Below, piece by piece: positions 63,541 through 64,000 of a stretch of DNA of 64,000 nucleotides; the stretch's first letter is position 1, and the number at the start of each line of letters is the position of its first letter. Source of the DNA: Enterococcus hirae ATCC 9790 (GTDB lineage Bacteria; Bacillota; Bacilli; Lactobacillales; Enterococcaceae). Below the pieces are notes generated by a model. It ran no database searches. It was not told where the DNA came from and saw only the letters and a list, made by a program, of their open reading frames with translations. The stretch lies in contig NC_018081.1 of assembly GCF_000271405.2 (NCBI RefSeq), positions 1,740,073-1,804,072 of the forward strand, in the 5' to 3' direction. The position numbers were made by a program, and so were the translations under genes.

Positions 63541-64000
63541 ATGTTTAAAAATTATACCATCAACCAAACAACTTTACCACTAGATGTAGAACATTATATT
63601 CCAGAAACGGATGTTGCCTTTGCGGTTCACTCGTTAGTAGAAGCAATCCCGCAAGCGCTCTTCAACCAAATTGAACAACAGCTGGGACGTCCAGCCTATC
63701 ACCCCAAAATGATGTTGAAAATTCTTCTTTATGCCTACACGCAACGTGTTTTTTCTGGCAGAAAGATCGAATTTTTATAGACGATAGTTACCGTATGCGT
63801 TGGGCTAGTCCAATCATGAACAAGTGAGTTACCGCACGATCAATCGATTCAGAAGTCAGGAAACGACAGCTCAGCTTCTAGCAGAGGCTTTTTGTGTTGT
63901 TTCGCCGTCAACTGATAACCAATCAAGTGAATAGATAATGAAGCCATCTTCGTTGACGGTACGAAAATTGAAGCAGACGCCAATAAGTTCAGTCTTTGTT
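63541..64000 (+). pseudogene. Degraded IS1182-family transposase, cut by window edge
   Basis: ATG 63541 behind AAAGGAG starts MFKNYTINQTTLPLD and runs through AYHPKMMLKILLYAYTQRVFSGRKIE, the N-terminus of IS1182-type transposases. The frame breaks at a T5 run near 63772-63778 (stop at 63780). It resumes in other frames as SYRTINRFRSQE (about 63822-63860) and EAIFVDGTKIEADANKF (about 63939-63990). At least three frameshifts show it is inactive. The rest lies beyond the window. No terminal repeat was identified. Confidence 0.85.

Noticed and set aside
1..64000. CRISPR array, prophage, rRNA or tRNA genes
   Set aside because: No regularly spaced repeats, phage gene runs or recognisable tRNA/rRNA segments were seen on either strand.

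Overview
The window is chromosomal DNA of a low-GC Gram-positive coccus and almost certainly Enterococcus hirae. The strongest marker is the copYZAB copper operon (50148-55260). CopY has 145 residues and a CxCxxxxCxC tail, CopZ has 69, CopA 727 and CopB 745 with a CPH motif and a His/Met-rich N-terminus. This is the gene order and these are the protein sizes of the classical E. hirae system. Strong AAGGAGG ribosome sites, many TTG/GTG starts and TG-extended -10 promoters agree with this. I see no rRNA, tRNA or CRISPR array.

Region 1 (1-13646) is housekeeping. It holds the end of a phosphohexomutase gene, a CzrA-type metal sensor, the PPDK regulatory protein (minus strand), zur, rpsU-yqeY, and the conserved phoH-pgpH-ybeY-dgkA-era-recO run. 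A glycine T-box leader with glyQ-glyS ends the region. Region 2 (13647-25052) is an exopolysaccharide or capsule cluster: tyrosine-kinase regulatory genes (CpsC, CpsD, CpsB types), then a set matching UDP-di-N-acetylbacillosamine synthesis and transfer (dehydratase, acetyltransferase, aminotransferase, phosphoglycosyltransferase), one glycosyltransferase, a UDP-sugar dehydrogenase and a flippase. No polymerase is visible. A perfect Fur-type box sits in its leader.

Region 3 (25262-42041) mixes housekeeping and stress genes: yidC2, acylphosphatase, a SpoU-type methylase, an HD hydrolase, a FusB-like EF-G-binding protein behind a leader-peptide attenuator, a fluoride riboswitch with a CLC-F exporter, a YdcF-type membrane protein, a D,D-carboxypeptidase, a baeRF protein, a cold-shock protein, and dinG-ypmB-aspB-asnS.

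Region 4 (42045-64000) is richer in accessory and metal genes. It contains an Mga-type regulator split by two -1 shifts, a divergent secreted carbohydrate-binding-like protein, a Zn/Cd P-type ATPase with paired operators, an amino-acid permease, the cop operon, a second Mga-type regulator broken at a T8 run, a solitary Phd/YefM-like protein, a candidate type I toxin-antitoxin locus, pstS with Pho-box-like repeats, and a further P-type ATPase with a cop-box sequence over its -35. A degraded IS1182-family transposase runs off the right edge.

Metal and ion homeostasis is the recurring theme: zinc (zur, CzrA sensor, Zn/Cd ATPase), copper (cop), fluoride (CLC-F), phosphate (pstS), possibly iron (Fur box) and one P-type ATPase of unknown substrate. 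Motif calls were read by eye. Family names come from recalled motifs, not from searches.
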